A stretch of 64,000 bases of DNA. Origin: Paenibacillus solanacearum (GTDB lineage Bacteria > Bacillota > Bacilli > Paenibacillales > NBRC-103111). The notes under the pieces were generated by a model, which worked only from the letters and a program-made list of their open reading frames with translations, searched no databases and had not been told where the DNA came from. This document shows positions 1 to 9,318 of this stretch, one piece after another. Each line of letters opens with the position of its first letter. The stretch's first letter is position 1. The stretch covers positions 124,001-188,000 of the forward strand of contig NZ_CAJVAS010000009.1 of the NCBI RefSeq assembly GCF_910593845.1, read 5' to 3'. A program made the position numbers and the translations under genes.

Positions 1-554
1 CCGTCGTCTTCCCATTGCAGCACGGTCAATCCGTCGACGATAAACGTAATGCGCCCTTGCCGCTTCTCGAGCTGCAGCCGGTACGCGCGGGACGCGTCCT
101 CCACGCCGGGAATCGGATCGGCTCCTTGCGCAACGAGATGGAAGCCGTAGCTCTTGCGCAAATTGCATGTATGGAAAGCCCGCTCCTCCGGATACCTTCT
201 GCGGAAATATGACAGATGGTACGCGTCCATCTCGCCGTGGTGATACATGTCATACTCACCCGTGCGCCGCGCCAGCTTCGGCGAGAACAAATCTTCTCCA
301 TCCTTGCCGCTTGCCGCAAAAAACATAATGCACAGCCCCGGCTCCCGAATCGGCCGGAACTCCCATTCGATCCGAATGTCGGCCGGAAAGACGACGGGAC
401 ACCAGAAGACATAGTTGGATTTTTGCCCTTCGGCCGGGTCTTTCACGCTCTCCAGCCGCATCCGGTTTAGCGGAAACGAGAGCGCCGCTTCGCCTTCCAG
501 TATAAAATCGCGGACATCTTCGCTGGATGCCAGCGGATTTTCGTAAATCAACAT
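1..554 (-). CDS. yesU: YesU-like DUF1961 protein, 3' end cut by window edge
   Basis: The frame starts at ATG 552-554 behind a good ribosome site (GGAGGG about 8 bases upstream) and stays open to the window edge, giving 184 codons. The text includes NYVFWCPVVFP near the start, GEMDAYHLSYFRRRY in the middle and RAFHTCNLRKSYGFHL later, which I recognise as the DUF1961/YesU family (Bacillus subtilis YesU is about 220 residues, so some 35 are missing here). YesU has a beta-sandwich fold of unproven function and sits in rhamnogalacturonan-use operons. There is no signal peptide, so it should be cytoplasmic. It lies last in the operon that begins with the YetA-like gene, separated from the AraC gene by two hairpins. 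Family assignment is firm; the role is not known. Confidence 0.85.
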   Translation of the reverse strand, partial: MLIYENPLASSEDVRDFILEGEAALSFPLNRMRLESVKDPAEGQKSNYVFWCPVVFPADIRIEWEFRPIREPGLCIMFFAASGKDGEDLFSPKLARRTGEYDMYHHGEMDAYHLSYFRRRYPEERAFHTCNLRKSYGFHLVAQGADPIPGVEDASRAYRLQLEKRQGRITFIVDGLTVLQWEDD

Positions 555-683
555 GTGTTTCCCTCCTGACTGCTTTCATTTTCGTTGACTTCCAGCTTGG
601 CTCAGACCCGTGTGAATGCCCAATCGACATCAAGCTCGACTAAGCGCGCCCTTCCTCGCACACGTGCCCGCTGCCCGCGGCCT

Positions 684-716
684 CTCATGGCAAGAGAGCC
701 TTCTCCTTGCCATGAG
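684..716. terminator. perfect 11-bp inverted repeat, possible terminator or mRNA end
   Basis: The arms 684-694 and 706-716 are exact complements around an 11-base loop. It lies between the AraC gene and the yesU-like gene. No T run follows on the minus strand, so it may be an RNA-stabilising or partly terminating hairpin within the operon rather than a strong terminator. Confidence 0.45.
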
Positions 717-726
717 CCGGAGCAGG

Positions 727-790
727 GGCACAGCCGCATACACGACCTGCCCCCCCGCCGTTCCCGTGTCACCGCGGCTGTGCCTTTTTT
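727..790 (+). terminator. long hairpin followed by T6 on the plus strand
   Basis: Arms 727-737 and 774-784 pair perfectly over 11 bases, a second 5-bp arm pair (740-744 with 765-769) lies inside, and TTTTTT follows at 785-790. This is a textbook intrinsic terminator, but in the plus direction, where no gene ends. Its right arm covers the last codons and stop of the minus-strand AraC gene. It may block antisense transcription into that gene. Confidence 0.55.
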
Positions 791-1656
791 CGAAAAGCGC
801 CCGGCGTGCACCCTTCTTTCCTCGCGAACAAGCGCGAAAAAAAGGAGCTGTCCGCAAAACCGACGGCAAGCGCGATCGCTTCGACGCTGCGATTCGATTC
901 GAGCAGCAGATGCTTCGCCCGCTCAATGCGGATGCGGTGCAGCATCTCGGTGATGCTCATGCCGGTTTCCTGCTTGAAAATGCGAATGATATGCCGCTCG
1001 CTTAAATTAAACTGCTGCGCCAGGGAGGCCACTGTAATTTTTTGCGCAAAATAACGCTCCAGGTAGGTGCCGATTTTCCGGACGATAATTTCGTGGCTGA
1101 GCGGCATGGGCGGGACGTTCTGCTCCGTGCGTCCTTTGCGCTGGCTGAACCTCGACAGCAGGATGAGAATCTCGGTCAGCTTGTTACGCGCCATCACCTT
1201 ATATCCGGGCGGCTCGTGCTTCACCTCGAGCAGCAGCTCTTCCAGCAAACCCAATACGGCAGACGATTCCCGGCTGCTGAGCGACAGGACCGGCACGAAC
1301 GGTTCGTGATCATTGAATAAAGGGGTCAAATACGGAAGCGCCCAGGCGGAAGGCTGATCGGCCAGGCTTGCGCGGACAAACTGCGGCATGAACATGCAGT
1401 TGATAATTTCCAGCCCGCTGCCCTCCTCCACCCGGTACAGGTGAGGCTCCCCGATCGGGACGACATACACATCCCCCGCATGAATCGGGTAAGCGGCTTC
1501 GCCGATATGGTGCTGCCCGCTCCCGTGCACGACGTATACCAATTCGATAAATTCGTGCACATGCTGCGGCGGTGTATTATGCCGTTCGTGGGACGAGCGC
1601 TGAATCCAGAACAGACCTTCGTCTTTGGTGTAATCCTTGAGCTTTTTGACAATCAC
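769..1656 (-). CDS. AraC-family transcriptional regulator
   Basis: A 295-residue protein with an N-terminal cupin-like sensor (HVHEFIELVYVVHGSG, then GDVYVVPIGEPH) and a C-terminal pair of helix-turn-helix units (VASLAQQFNLSERHIIRIFK and VEAIALAVGFADSSFFSRLF). This is the usual AraC layout for regulators of sugar catabolism that bind an oligosaccharide through the cupin. I chose GTG at 1654-1656 because AGGGGG lies 9 bases before it; a GTG at 1678-1680 has no ribosome site. The gene follows the GH105 gene by 64 bases in the same direction, so it probably belongs to and controls the pectin operon. The effector is unknown; a product of rhamnogalacturonan breakdown is an inference from context. 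Confidence 0.9.
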   Translation of the reverse strand: MIVKKLKDYTKDEGLFWIQRSSHERHNTPPQHVHEFIELVYVVHGSGQHHIGEAAYPIHAGDVYVVPIGEPHLYRVEEGSGLEIINCMFMPQFVRASLADQPSAWALPYLTPLFNDHEPFVPVLSLSSRESSAVLGLLEELLLEVKHEPPGYKVMARNKLTEILILLSRFSQRKGRTEQNVPPMPLSHEIIVRKIGTYLERYFAQKITVASLAQQFNLSERHIIRIFKQETGMSITEMLHRIRIERAKHLLLESNRSVEAIALAVGFADSSFFSRLFARKEGCTPGAFRKKAQPR

Positions 1657-1720
1657 GCCTGCGCACCCCCTACCACCCACTATACCGCTTCTCGGCCAAG
1701 GATGTAAGGAGGTGCACGAA

Positions 1721-2758
1721 TCATTTCAGGCTGTACGTCAGAAGCGACGACAGGAAGACGAGCGCCAGTCCCTGGCCCCAGCCCTGCACACGCTGGTTCG
1801 GCACGCTGCGGTAGCCTTCGGCATCCTTCATGACCGCCGTTCCTGCGGAAACCGACGTCACCGCACCGGCGGCCGTCACCTTCCCGAGAACCCCTCCGAT
1901 CGCCTGCTGAATCGACTTGTTGTACAGCGGGCTGCCGATCGCTTCGTTGAAGCGCACGAGCCCCGCCGCGATGCCGGCCGAGCCGGACGTCTCCGTGTAG
2001 GACGAGGCGTCCTTCAGCAGCGTATGCCACAGTCCGTCTGCGGCCTGCAGCCGGACGAGCGAGCTGAGCTGGTCGCGCAGCGAATCGTGTATCTTCATGA
2101 AGGACGGGTGCGTCACTTCCACGTCCTTCAGGGCCATCGCCATCGTATAGGCGGCCCAGCTGTTGCCTCTCGCCCAGAACATAGCGGACATGTTGTTCTG
2201 CGCGAGGTGGTCCCAGCCGTGGTAATACAAATTCGTCTCCGGGTCCTGCAGGAACCGCTCGTGCCCGTGATACTGCAGCAGGCCGTCCTCGAGATAATCG
2301 GCGCGTCCGAGCAGCGTCCCCATGCGAATGAGGAAATAGCCGGCCATGAACATCGTGTCGACCCACGCCTGTTCGGGGAAATTGTAGTTTTGCGACACCG
2401 TATGCTGGAAGATGCCGTCGGCAAACCGCGGCGCGTCATGACGTAAAAAATCGGCCATCTGCACGGCGGTATCCAAATAAATATCATTCTGCGTCGTCTT
2501 ATACAGATAGATCAGCGAGTGGCCGATCGAAACCGCATTAACGGTCAGCTTCGGCAGCCCTTCCTCCAGCTGGTTGTCGACCCAAGCGGCGAGCGACTGC
2601 AAGCAGCTTTCATCGCCCGTCGCCTCATGAGCCCGGCTCACGCCGTAGAAGGCGACGCCCGCCGGCCAGTCCCAGGTGAAATCCATCGCGAAGGTACGGT
2701 CCACGATATGGTCTATCGTCGTTCTGACTTGTTGTTCGTCGTAGAGTAAGGGCGGCAC
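1721..2758 (-). CDS. GH105 unsaturated glucuronyl/rhamnogalacturonyl hydrolase
   Basis: A 345-residue protein without signal peptide, of the length usual for GH88/GH105 enzymes with a six-hairpin (alpha/alpha)6 barrel. Family-like landmarks are AWVDTMFMAGYFL (Asp134, the position of the general acid in YteR-type enzymes), LYYHGWDHL and FWARGNSWAAY. The family hydrates the 4,5 double bond left on oligosaccharides by a pectate or rhamnogalacturonan lyase and so releases the terminal unsaturated uronate. It fits directly downstream of the lyase and the binding protein. The start is GTG 2756-2758: an in-frame stop lies just upstream and AAAGGA is 10 bases before it. The exact substrate cannot be read from sequence. 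Confidence 0.88.
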   Translation of the reverse strand: MPPLLYDEQQVRTTIDHIVDRTFAMDFTWDWPAGVAFYGVSRAHEATGDESCLQSLAAWVDNQLEEGLPKLTVNAVSIGHSLIYLYKTTQNDIYLDTAVQMADFLRHDAPRFADGIFQHTVSQNYNFPEQAWVDTMFMAGYFLIRMGTLLGRADYLEDGLLQYHGHERFLQDPETNLYYHGWDHLAQNNMSAMFWARGNSWAAYTMAMALKDVEVTHPSFMKIHDSLRDQLSSLVRLQAADGLWHTLLKDASSYTETSGSAGIAAGLVRFNEAIGSPLYNKSIQQAIGGVLGKVTAAGAVTSVSAGTAVMKDAEGYRSVPNQRVQGWGQGLALVFLSSLLTYSLK

Positions 2759-2781
2759 GCTTCACCATTCCTTTTGTCGAT

Positions 2782-4116
2782 CTATTTTTTCTTCAAATCG
2801 TCCAGCGCCTTGTTCGCTTCTTCCTCGGCTGTCCGCAAATAAGTGTTAATGTCCATTTGGCCGGAAGCGAGCTTATTCAAGTTTTTCGTATACAGGGCCA
2901 AAATATTGGCTTTGCTCTCCTCGACCGACTTGTCGGCAATTTTCGGATATTTATTGTAGAAAAACGCGCCGTAGTTTTTGCCTTTGAACGCGCCTTCCGA
3001 GCCGAGTGCCTTTTGAATTTGCTCGTTTTTGAGCGTCGTCATCAAGCCTTTCTTGGATATGTCCATCTGGAATTCGTCCGAGGTCAGGAACTTGAGCACC
3101 TGCATCGCGGCGTCCTTGTTCTGCGCTTGCTTCGTAATGGCGAATATGCCGGGATACGACTGCGGACCGACGCCCGGCAGGTCGCTCATCGTCGGCATCG
3201 ACACGATGTCCCAGTTAAAATTCGACAGCTCCGTTTTTTGCACCAGCGGCAGCACCGGGGACGACGGGAATGTCGCCAGTCTTTGCTCTTTCGAGAACGG
3301 CGCCAGGTCGAGAATTTTTTTATAGTCGGTCATCGCTTTCTGGTATACAGGGCTTTGCGTCGGATCGATCAGCTGCGTTTGCAGCAGTTGCTTCCACCTG
3401 TCGCTGTTGATCGTCGATTTCATCGTCGTTTTGTCGATCAGCGCCAGCGAATAAGGATTGACCAGGAACAAATGATTGACCGAAGGCGAGAATCCGGTGT
3501 AAGCGACCCCGTCCCTCTCCACGTTCAGCTTCTTCGTCAGCTCGTTGAACTGATCCCAGGTCATGCCGTCTTTCGGATAAGGCACGTTCAGCTTGTCGAA
3601 CAAATCTTTGTTATAATACATCGCCATCCGCTCGTTATATACGGGAAGACCGTAGATCGCCCCGCCTCCGAGCTGCTTCATCATATCGATCAGCGACGGC
3701 TCGAACCGGTTCAGATCGACCTGATGCTTCTTGAGCAGATCGGTCATATCGAAGTTCAGCTCAGAGGCGATATTGCTCGTCGGAAACGATCCGATGGAAT
3801 CCCACTGGATGTCGATCCGCTGCCCGCTATTGATCAAATCGTTCAAATCTTTGCCGGGAACGACGCGCTGGATGTACGTGATCGTATAGTTCGGAAATTT
3901 TTTGCGAATGGCGTCGCCGTACCGCTCGTTGAAGCTTTCCTCCGAATCGCGGCTCATCGAGTAAAAGATCAGCTCCACTTTCTCGTTTGCTGCTTTGGAA
4001 AGATCGTCCGCTCCAGACGCCCCGGCAGGCGCTTTCTCTTCTTTGCCGCCGCATGCCGACAGCGCCAGGCCTGCGGACAGTACAACCGCTGCAGTTCCCC
4101 ATGATTTGCGTTTCAT
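2782..4116 (-). CDS. extracellular sugar-binding lipoprotein (orphan ABC type)
   Basis: A 444-residue family-1 type solute-binding protein. A lysine-rich start and hydrophobic stretch end in the lipobox LSAC, with the lipidated cysteine at residue 22. The segment DKLNVPYPKDGMTWDQ at about residues 174-189 and TSDEFQMD further on are shared with five other binding proteins in this window. The start ATG 4114-4116 follows GAGGTGG; an earlier ATG at 4146 has no ribosome site. It should sit on the outer face of the membrane and capture an oligosaccharide, here most likely a rhamnogalacturonan fragment given the lyase upstream and the hydrolase downstream. No permease genes accompany it, so it must use permeases encoded elsewhere. 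Confidence 0.9.
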   Translation of the reverse strand: MKRKSWGTAAVVLSAGLALSACGGKEEKAPAGASGADDLSKAANEKVELIFYSMSRDSEESFNERYGDAIRKKFPNYTITYIQRVVPGKDLNDLINSGQRIDIQWDSIGSFPTSNIASELNFDMTDLLKKHQVDLNRFEPSLIDMMKQLGGGAIYGLPVYNERMAMYYNKDLFDKLNVPYPKDGMTWDQFNELTKKLNVERDGVAYTGFSPSVNHLFLVNPYSLALIDKTTMKSTINSDRWKQLLQTQLIDPTQSPVYQKAMTDYKKILDLAPFSKEQRLATFPSSPVLPLVQKTELSNFNWDIVSMPTMSDLPGVGPQSYPGIFAITKQAQNKDAAMQVLKFLTSDEFQMDISKKGLMTTLKNEQIQKALGSEGAFKGKNYGAFFYNKYPKIADKSVEESKANILALYTKNLNKLASGQMDINTYLRTAEEEANKALDDLKKK

Positions 4117-4191
4117 CCGAACCCCACCTCTATGGTTTAGTAGCAATCAGAACCCGGGGTTGCCGGCGAGGCTCCGCCTTCTTCGCATGAG

Positions 4192-6774
4192 CTATCCTTC
4201 CGGAAGCGAATCCGCCAGCAGCTCCAGGCTAAGTATCGTATTGAGCGACCACTGCGAGGCGATATTGGTACTCGCCATGCCGATTTCCTGTACCGGTCTT
4301 ACATATTCGAGCCCGTCTACGGTATCGGGCTGTCCGATGCGCGCCATGAACGGCTCGCTCAGCAATATATCCCACACCTTGCCGGCCAGCGCCTTGTCCT
4401 TGCTGCGGTATGCGCCGTATGCAATGATTCCGGACGCCAGCACCGGGTGATCCCAGCTCCACTTGGCGATCGCGCCGCTGGTCTGCGCCGCCTTCTCTTC
4501 CCTGGACAGCAAGTAGAACGATCCGAACTCGGCCATCATCTCTTCCCACTCCGGATCTTCCAGCATCTCCGCCAGCTCGAACCATACTTGCGGCCCGCCC
4601 ATGCAGACCGCCAAATGCCGGCCCCAGTTGTCGTCGCCGAAATGCGTCAGCCTGCCGGTCTTCGGATCGTAGCCGTAGACCGGACCCGACCGCAGCCGGA
4701 ACGGCATGCTCTTAATATCGGCAATGCCCGTCAGCAGCTTATCGCGGTACGACGTATCCTCATACCGTTCCCAGCGGGTCATCCAGTTGGAGCTGAACGC
4801 CGCCCAGTCGGGGCCGACGCGAATATGGGTCGGGAATTCGTCTTTCGGATAGTACGAGCGCATCGGGTCGAGATGAACAGTCGTATAATCGGCGTCGGCC
4901 ACTTCGTTCATGATGTCGCCGATGCGTTCGTCCACCGTCAAGTAATAATAGTAGCGGTGCAGCCCTGCCATGGCGATGCGCGCCTCCTTGCAGCCGCAGC
5001 CCCAATGAACGACGTTGTGCCGCGTGCCCAGACCCGCATATTCGCCGATATGATAGACGTCGACCTCGCTCGTATGCCGGGTCATCGCCTCGGCAAGCCG
5101 GAAGATGTCCTCCCGCCCCGAACGGAGGAACATGTACCACAGCCACATATTCGGCGCGAGCTCTGTATTTTGCCAGGCGCAGCCCCCGACGTCATAGCGC
5201 CATACATGCCGCGTCGGGTCGTAGCTGTGCATGAAGTCGCCGTAATCCCAGAAGCCGTACCATTTGCGCTGCTCGACCTCCGTTTTGTAAAAGTCGATGA
5301 CCGCATCCAATCGTTCCTCGAGCTGCGCCTTCGCGGCCGTGCTCCGGTCGGGCAAGCTCCAGAGACCGAACGCCTTCGCGTCGTAATAATATTGCGGCTC
5401 ACAGGCGAGCCGCGCCGGCGCTTCCGCTTCCTCGGCGAGCGCTTTCAGCATTTCGGCGCTCGGCGTGCTCTCCAAGCAATGCAGCGTCAGTTCGTTCGTA
5501 TTCGCAATGCCGTAAGGCGTGCTGCGCAATTCGTCGAATCCTTCGTAGGCGGACAGCAAGTGCGTCTTCGTATCGTAATGGCGCAGGTCCATCGCCCGGA
5601 CGTCCGGCGACCAGAACCATACGGTCATCTCCGCCGTATCGGCGGACAGATGGCGAAGCTCCAGTGCAGACGGGTATTTCCGCCAAAAGTTGCGGACGTT
5701 CGCCGCAATGCCGCCGCTTTCGCTCCCGGCATAAGCGACGCCGGACGAACGGCTGCCGCTGCCCGACTTGAGCCAGCAGCATCCCTCCTGCGTCCGCTTG
5801 GAAATTTCGTAATAATCCGGGGCGCTCTGCACCAGCTTGAAATCCTCCCAGACCGCAGCGTCCTCGAGCAGCCCGATGAAGGCCGCGTCCTCCTGCGGGT
5901 CGAAGGAGATCATCTCGCCCGCCGTCTGCCGGCGGAACAGTTCCTCGTACTTCCCTCTCGTGCGGAACGTCATCAAGTGCTTCGGCGATTCGGCGAAAAA
6001 GCCGGTATCTCCGCCGAGCCGGACATGGCGGTTATGAAGCGGCCCGCTCATCGGCAGCGAAAAAGCGATGCCGAGTCCCTTGATCGCATCCTGATGCGGA
6101 TTGCCGTCGTAGACGAACGAGTGCATGATGCGCATTTGTGCAAGCCCGGCGTAAAAATACAGCCGCAGCGTAAACGGCAGCCAGGCGCGGCTCCCGGCAA
6201 CCGCCTTGTGCCGGCCTTCCACTTTCACGACGGCGCGAACCGGACCGCTCTGCTCCACCGCCGCTTTCGTAATCTGGCTGACGAAATGCTGCTCCTTGAA
6301 CACGCGGCCGCCGGCGTCGCTTCGCTGCTCTTCGCGGATGCACACCAGCTTGCCGCCGGAGCAGGCCAGCGTCTCTCCCCGGTACATCGCCCGGACGATA
6401 TCGGCACCCGCCTTATTGATCTGGCATACGATCGCGCCCGTGTTCACCTCGAAATACGCATCCTCATCGCGCACATGAACCGGGGCTGCCGGAGCCGCCG
6501 GTTCTCCCTTCGACACGACGAACGAAGCGGCATCGCATACGCTTCCGCCGAGCGCGGCGGCGTGCGCGCTCCATTTGACGCTGCCGTCCGGCCAATAAGC
6601 GGTCGGCCAGCTTTGCAGCGGCACCGGCGTTCCGGAAGGACCGGTCATCGTCAGGCGTTCATCCCGCAGCAGCTCGCCTTTTTTCCACGGAATGCCCCAT
6701 GTCGCCCCGCTTGGCACGAGTTTGTTCTTTGGCTGCCCAAGCCGGCGTACATTTACGGATATCGCATTGTTCAT
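4192..6774 (-). CDS. yetA: YetA-like / PL26-type exo-rhamnogalacturonan lyase
   Basis: An 860-residue protein, close to the 857 residues of Bacillus subtilis YetA. The N-terminal part (VNVRRLGQPKNKLVPSGATW, then WPDGSVKWS) matches the RIFT-barrel domain of the PcRGLX/YetA family; a long helical central region with many W, Y and H residues follows (RKWYGFWDYGDFMHSYDP, GTRHNVVHWGCGC), as in the toroid catalytic domain. Polysaccharide lyase family 26 members cleave rhamnogalacturonan I from the chain end. No signal peptide is visible, so it would act on imported oligomers. The start ATG 6772-6774 gives the expected N terminus; the ribosome site is weak (GAGAG 7 bases upstream). It is the first gene of the operon running down to the yesU-like gene. 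Activity is inferred from family. Confidence 0.85.
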   Translation of the reverse strand: MNNAISVNVRRLGQPKNKLVPSGATWGIPWKKGELLRDERLTMTGPSGTPVPLQSWPTAYWPDGSVKWSAHAAALGGSVCDAASFVVSKGEPAAPAAPVHVRDEDAYFEVNTGAIVCQINKAGADIVRAMYRGETLACSGGKLVCIREEQRSDAGGRVFKEQHFVSQITKAAVEQSGPVRAVVKVEGRHKAVAGSRAWLPFTLRLYFYAGLAQMRIMHSFVYDGNPHQDAIKGLGIAFSLPMSGPLHNRHVRLGGDTGFFAESPKHLMTFRTRGKYEELFRRQTAGEMISFDPQEDAAFIGLLEDAAVWEDFKLVQSAPDYYEISKRTQEGCCWLKSGSGSRSSGVAYAGSESGGIAANVRNFWRKYPSALELRHLSADTAEMTVWFWSPDVRAMDLRHYDTKTHLLSAYEGFDELRSTPYGIANTNELTLHCLESTPSAEMLKALAEEAEAPARLACEPQYYYDAKAFGLWSLPDRSTAAKAQLEERLDAVIDFYKTEVEQRKWYGFWDYGDFMHSYDPTRHVWRYDVGGCAWQNTELAPNMWLWYMFLRSGREDIFRLAEAMTRHTSEVDVYHIGEYAGLGTRHNVVHWGCGCKEARIAMAGLHRYYYYLTVDERIGDIMNEVADADYTTVHLDPMRSYYPKDEFPTHIRVGPDWAAFSSNWMTRWERYEDTSYRDKLLTGIADIKSMPFRLRSGPVYGYDPKTGRLTHFGDDNWGRHLAVCMGGPQVWFELAEMLEDPEWEEMMAEFGSFYLLSREEKAAQTSGAIAKWSWDHPVLASGIIAYGAYRSKDKALAGKVWDILLSEPFMARIGQPDTVDGLEYVRPVQEIGMASTNIASQWSLNTILSLELLADSLPEG

Positions 6775-6879
6775 ACGGTTTCTCTCATCTCCATCGTCTG
6801 TTTCTGTTCTCCCGCTCAAGACCCGGGGAGCCTGCATCGTCTACTTCCATCCGAATGGCATCGTACTGGATGCTCATCT

Positions 6880-6896
6880 ACAGATCGCCGATCTGT
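6880..6896. promoter_or_regulatory. 7-bp inverted repeat, possible operator
   Basis: ACAGATC at 6880-6886 and GATCTGT at 6890-6896 are exact complements separated by GCC. The site is about 105 bases before the yetA-like start. It could be an operator for a local regulator; nothing else supports this. Confidence 0.3.
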
Positions 6897-6954
6897 GATC
6901 CGTTACTCGTTTCCCGCAGCCAGGGAAGCCCGCGCGATTATGCCTGCCTCTTTA

Positions 6955-6968
6955 TTGAAACGCTTACA
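6955..6968. promoter_or_regulatory. cre-like site before the yetA-like operon
   Basis: TTGAAACGCTTACA matches 12 of 14 positions of the CcpA consensus TGWNANCGNTNWCA. It lies about 180 bases before the operon start. It resembles sites before four other operons or genes in the window, which supports a shared carbon-catabolite input. Confidence 0.4.
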
Positions 6969-7232
6969 TATTAGCGCCATACAAAGCAGAACGAATGCGG
7001 CAAGCGTCAACGCTTCGCCCGAACCGTCCGCCGTCACCCGAAGACCTCTCCTTCCGGCCGCCGGCCCGGTATATCGTCCGTTGGTACGGTTAAAACCATC
7101 ATAATTGAATAACAATCAGATCGGATATGGCGGATTACGCCATAATACTTGCTGATCAGGACATTTTCAAATATATACAAATAAAATCAAAACGAATTTA
7201 TCACCAAAACAAACATAAATCCAAAAAAGTGG

Positions 7233-7261
7233 TTGTTTCTTTGCGTCCGTTTTTATATGAT
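7233..7261 (+). promoter_or_regulatory. sigma-A type promoter of the GH42 gene
   Basis: TTGTTT at 7233-7238 and TATGAT at 7256-7261 are separated by 17 bases. The start codon lies 27 bases after the -10 box, so the leader would be about 20 bases and contains the ribosome site. Confidence 0.6.
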
Positions 7262-7287
7262 GAAGACAAAAACAGGCGAGGTGTACG

Positions 7288-9285
7288 ATGCACAGCAAAC
7301 GATTATATCACGGCGCTGCCTATTACCCCGAGCTTTGGGACGAGCAGACGATCGAGCAAGATATTCGGCTTATGAAGGAGGCGGGTATCCATGTCGCCCG
7401 GATCGGCGAATTCGCCTGGATCCAGATGGAGCCCGAGGAAGGGAAAATCGATCTGCGCTTTTTCGTCGACATCATAAACAAGCTCCACGACAACGGAATC
7501 GAGACGGTCATGTGCACGCCGACCCCCACGCCGCCGATCTGGCTCACGCACGGCCACCCGGAACGGATGTACGTCGATGAGCAGGGCACAGTCATGGGCC
7601 ACGGGTCCAGGCAGCACATCTGCACGAACAATGCGTACTTCCGGGAACGGGCAGCCATCCTGACGGACCGCCTCGCACAGGCGGTCGGCGCGCTGCCCGG
7701 CGTCATCGGCTGGCAGCTCGACAACGAATTCAAAGCGCATGTGGCGGAATGCATGTGCGCTTCTTGCCTTAGCTTATGGCATTCATGGCTTGAAGCGCGC
7801 TACGGCGACATCGACAAGCTGAACGAAGCTTGGGGGACGCAAATTTGGAGCGAATACTACCACCGGTTCGATCAGGTGCCGCAGCCGGGTCCGGCGCCAT
7901 TCCTGCACAATTCGTCCTTGAAGACGATGTATCAGCTGTTCTCGATGGAGAAAATCGCCGAATTCGCCGACGAGCAGGCGGCAATCATACGTCGGCACTC
8001 CGACGCGCCGATCACGCATAACAGCAGCATCGCCTTTCACGTCGACAACGAGCGGCTGTTCCGCGGTCTCGACTTCGCCTCATTCGATACGTACGCGAGC
8101 TCGGATAACGTCCCCGCTTACCTTGTCAATTGCGATCTGTGGCGTAATTTCAAGCGGGACCGGCCGTTCTGGATCATGGAGACGAGCACGTCGTTCAGCG
8201 CATCGCTGGAAAGCTACGCGAAGCCGCATCCGAGCGGGTACTTGAAGGCGGAGGCGGTGGCCGCCTATGCGCTTGGCGCGGAAGCGTTCTGCTACTGGCT
8301 GTGGCGGCAGCAGCGCACCGGCTGCGAGCAGCCGCACGGCTCGGTGATCAGCGCCTGGGGCAAGCCGACCGTCGGCTTTGCCGCCGTGCTCGAAGTCGAG
8401 CGGGCGCGACAAGAAATCGAGGCGCCTCTGCTCGCTACCCGCGCCGCCCAAGCGGAGGTGGCCATCACGTATTCGGACCGGGCGAAGGCGTTCCTCAAGA
8501 CGGAGCCGCACCGCAAGCTGAACCATCGCGGTCTGATGACCTCGTTCTACGAGCGCATCCTGCACATGGGCATCCACCGCGACGTCATTCCGGAAGGCGC
8601 GGAGCTGAACGGCTACAAGGTGCTGTTCACGCCGTTTATGCACTATGTGTCCGATGACTACAGGAAACGGGCGGAAGCGTTCGTGGAACGCGGCGGTATC
8701 TGGATCGTCGGGCCGCTGACCGGGGGCAGAACGGAGCAGCACACGATTCCTACCGATGCCGCGTTGGGTAGGGCTTTGGAGCAGCTGGCGGGCGTCGAGA
8801 CGCTGTTCACTTACCCGATGGACGGCACCGGCGCGATCGGCCGAGCGTTCGGCCTCTCGGCCCCGCTATCCTTGTGGAGCGCCGTATTCGAACCGAAGGA
8901 AGCGACGGCCATCGGAGTTCTGGAGGGTGGACTCAGCGCGGGGAAAGCGTTCATCACCGAATGCAAACGGGGCGGGGGGAAGATCGTCATGCTCGGCTCG
9001 CTGCCGGCGGGGGAAGACGGGGACCGGCTGCTGCAGCGGCTGATCGGCCATTACGCCGACGAAGCCAGGGTTGCGCTGCGGACGGACGTGACGAGAGGAA
9101 CGATCGTCGCCCCCCGCCAAGGAGACGGCTACACGCTATGGGTGATCGTCAATATGGACGGCACCGGCGGGAGCGTTACGCTTCCGCAGGAAGGGCTCGA
9201 TGTGCTATCGCACGGACCGGTGGCTCCGGGACCGCTGCATCTCGGTCCATATGAGCACCGGATCATTCGAATCGACGAAAATTAA
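7288..9285 (+). CDS. yesZ: GH42 beta-galactosidase, YesZ-like
   Basis: A 665-residue protein, the length of Bacillus YesZ. The N-terminal TIM barrel carries the acid/base glutamate in WQLDNEF (Glu147) and the nucleophile in WIMETSTS (Glu298). Cys112, Cys155, Cys157 and Cys160 match the zinc cluster of GH42 enzymes. A class-I glutamine-amidotransferase-like trimerisation domain (about 390-600, with VLFTPFMHYVSDDY) and a small C-terminal beta domain follow. There is no signal peptide, so it removes beta-galactosyl residues from imported oligosaccharides such as galactan side chains of rhamnogalacturonan I. The ATG at 7288 has GGCGAGG upstream. It diverges from the yetA-like operon and ends at a terminator shared with the GH28 gene. 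Confidence 0.92.
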   Translation: MHSKRLYHGAAYYPELWDEQTIEQDIRLMKEAGIHVARIGEFAWIQMEPEEGKIDLRFFVDIINKLHDNGIETVMCTPTPTPPIWLTHGHPERMYVDEQGTVMGHGSRQHICTNNAYFRERAAILTDRLAQAVGALPGVIGWQLDNEFKAHVAECMCASCLSLWHSWLEARYGDIDKLNEAWGTQIWSEYYHRFDQVPQPGPAPFLHNSSLKTMYQLFSMEKIAEFADEQAAIIRRHSDAPITHNSSIAFHVDNERLFRGLDFASFDTYASSDNVPAYLVNCDLWRNFKRDRPFWIMETSTSFSASLESYAKPHPSGYLKAEAVAAYALGAEAFCYWLWRQQRTGCEQPHGSVISAWGKPTVGFAAVLEVERARQEIEAPLLATRAAQAEVAITYSDRAKAFLKTEPHRKLNHRGLMTSFYERILHMGIHRDVIPEGAELNGYKVLFTPFMHYVSDDYRKRAEAFVERGGIWIVGPLTGGRTEQHTIPTDAALGRALEQLAGVETLFTYPMDGTGAIGRAFGLSAPLSLWSAVFEPKEATAIGVLEGGLSAGKAFITECKRGGGKIVMLGSLPAGEDGDRLLQRLIGHYADEARVALRTDVTRGTIVAPRQGDGYTLWVIVNMDGTGGSVTLPQEGLDVLSHGPVAPGPLHLGPYEHRIIRIDEN

Positions 9286-9318
9286 GCTTTGCTCGGCACC
9301 GGAAGCGATGATTCCCAT

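Larger units (their letters stand above)
6775..7287. other. 513-bp divergent intergenic region
   Basis: No convincing gene is present. The left part carries a small inverted repeat (6880-6896) and a cre-like site (6955-6968) on the side of the yetA-like operon. The right 150 bases are much richer in A and T and carry the promoter of the GH42 gene. A possible 70-codon frame at 6903-7115 has no ribosome site and no recognisable content. Confidence 0.7.

Noticed and set aside
4447..7104. An 885-codon open frame on the plus strand
   Set aside because: It lies exactly opposite the yetA-like gene, has no ribosome site or recognisable domain, and is rich in Arg, as expected for the antisense of GC-rich codons.
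6903..7115. A 70-codon minus-strand frame with one hydrophobic stretch
   Set aside because: No ribosome site, no family resemblance, and it lies in a promoter region between divergent genes.
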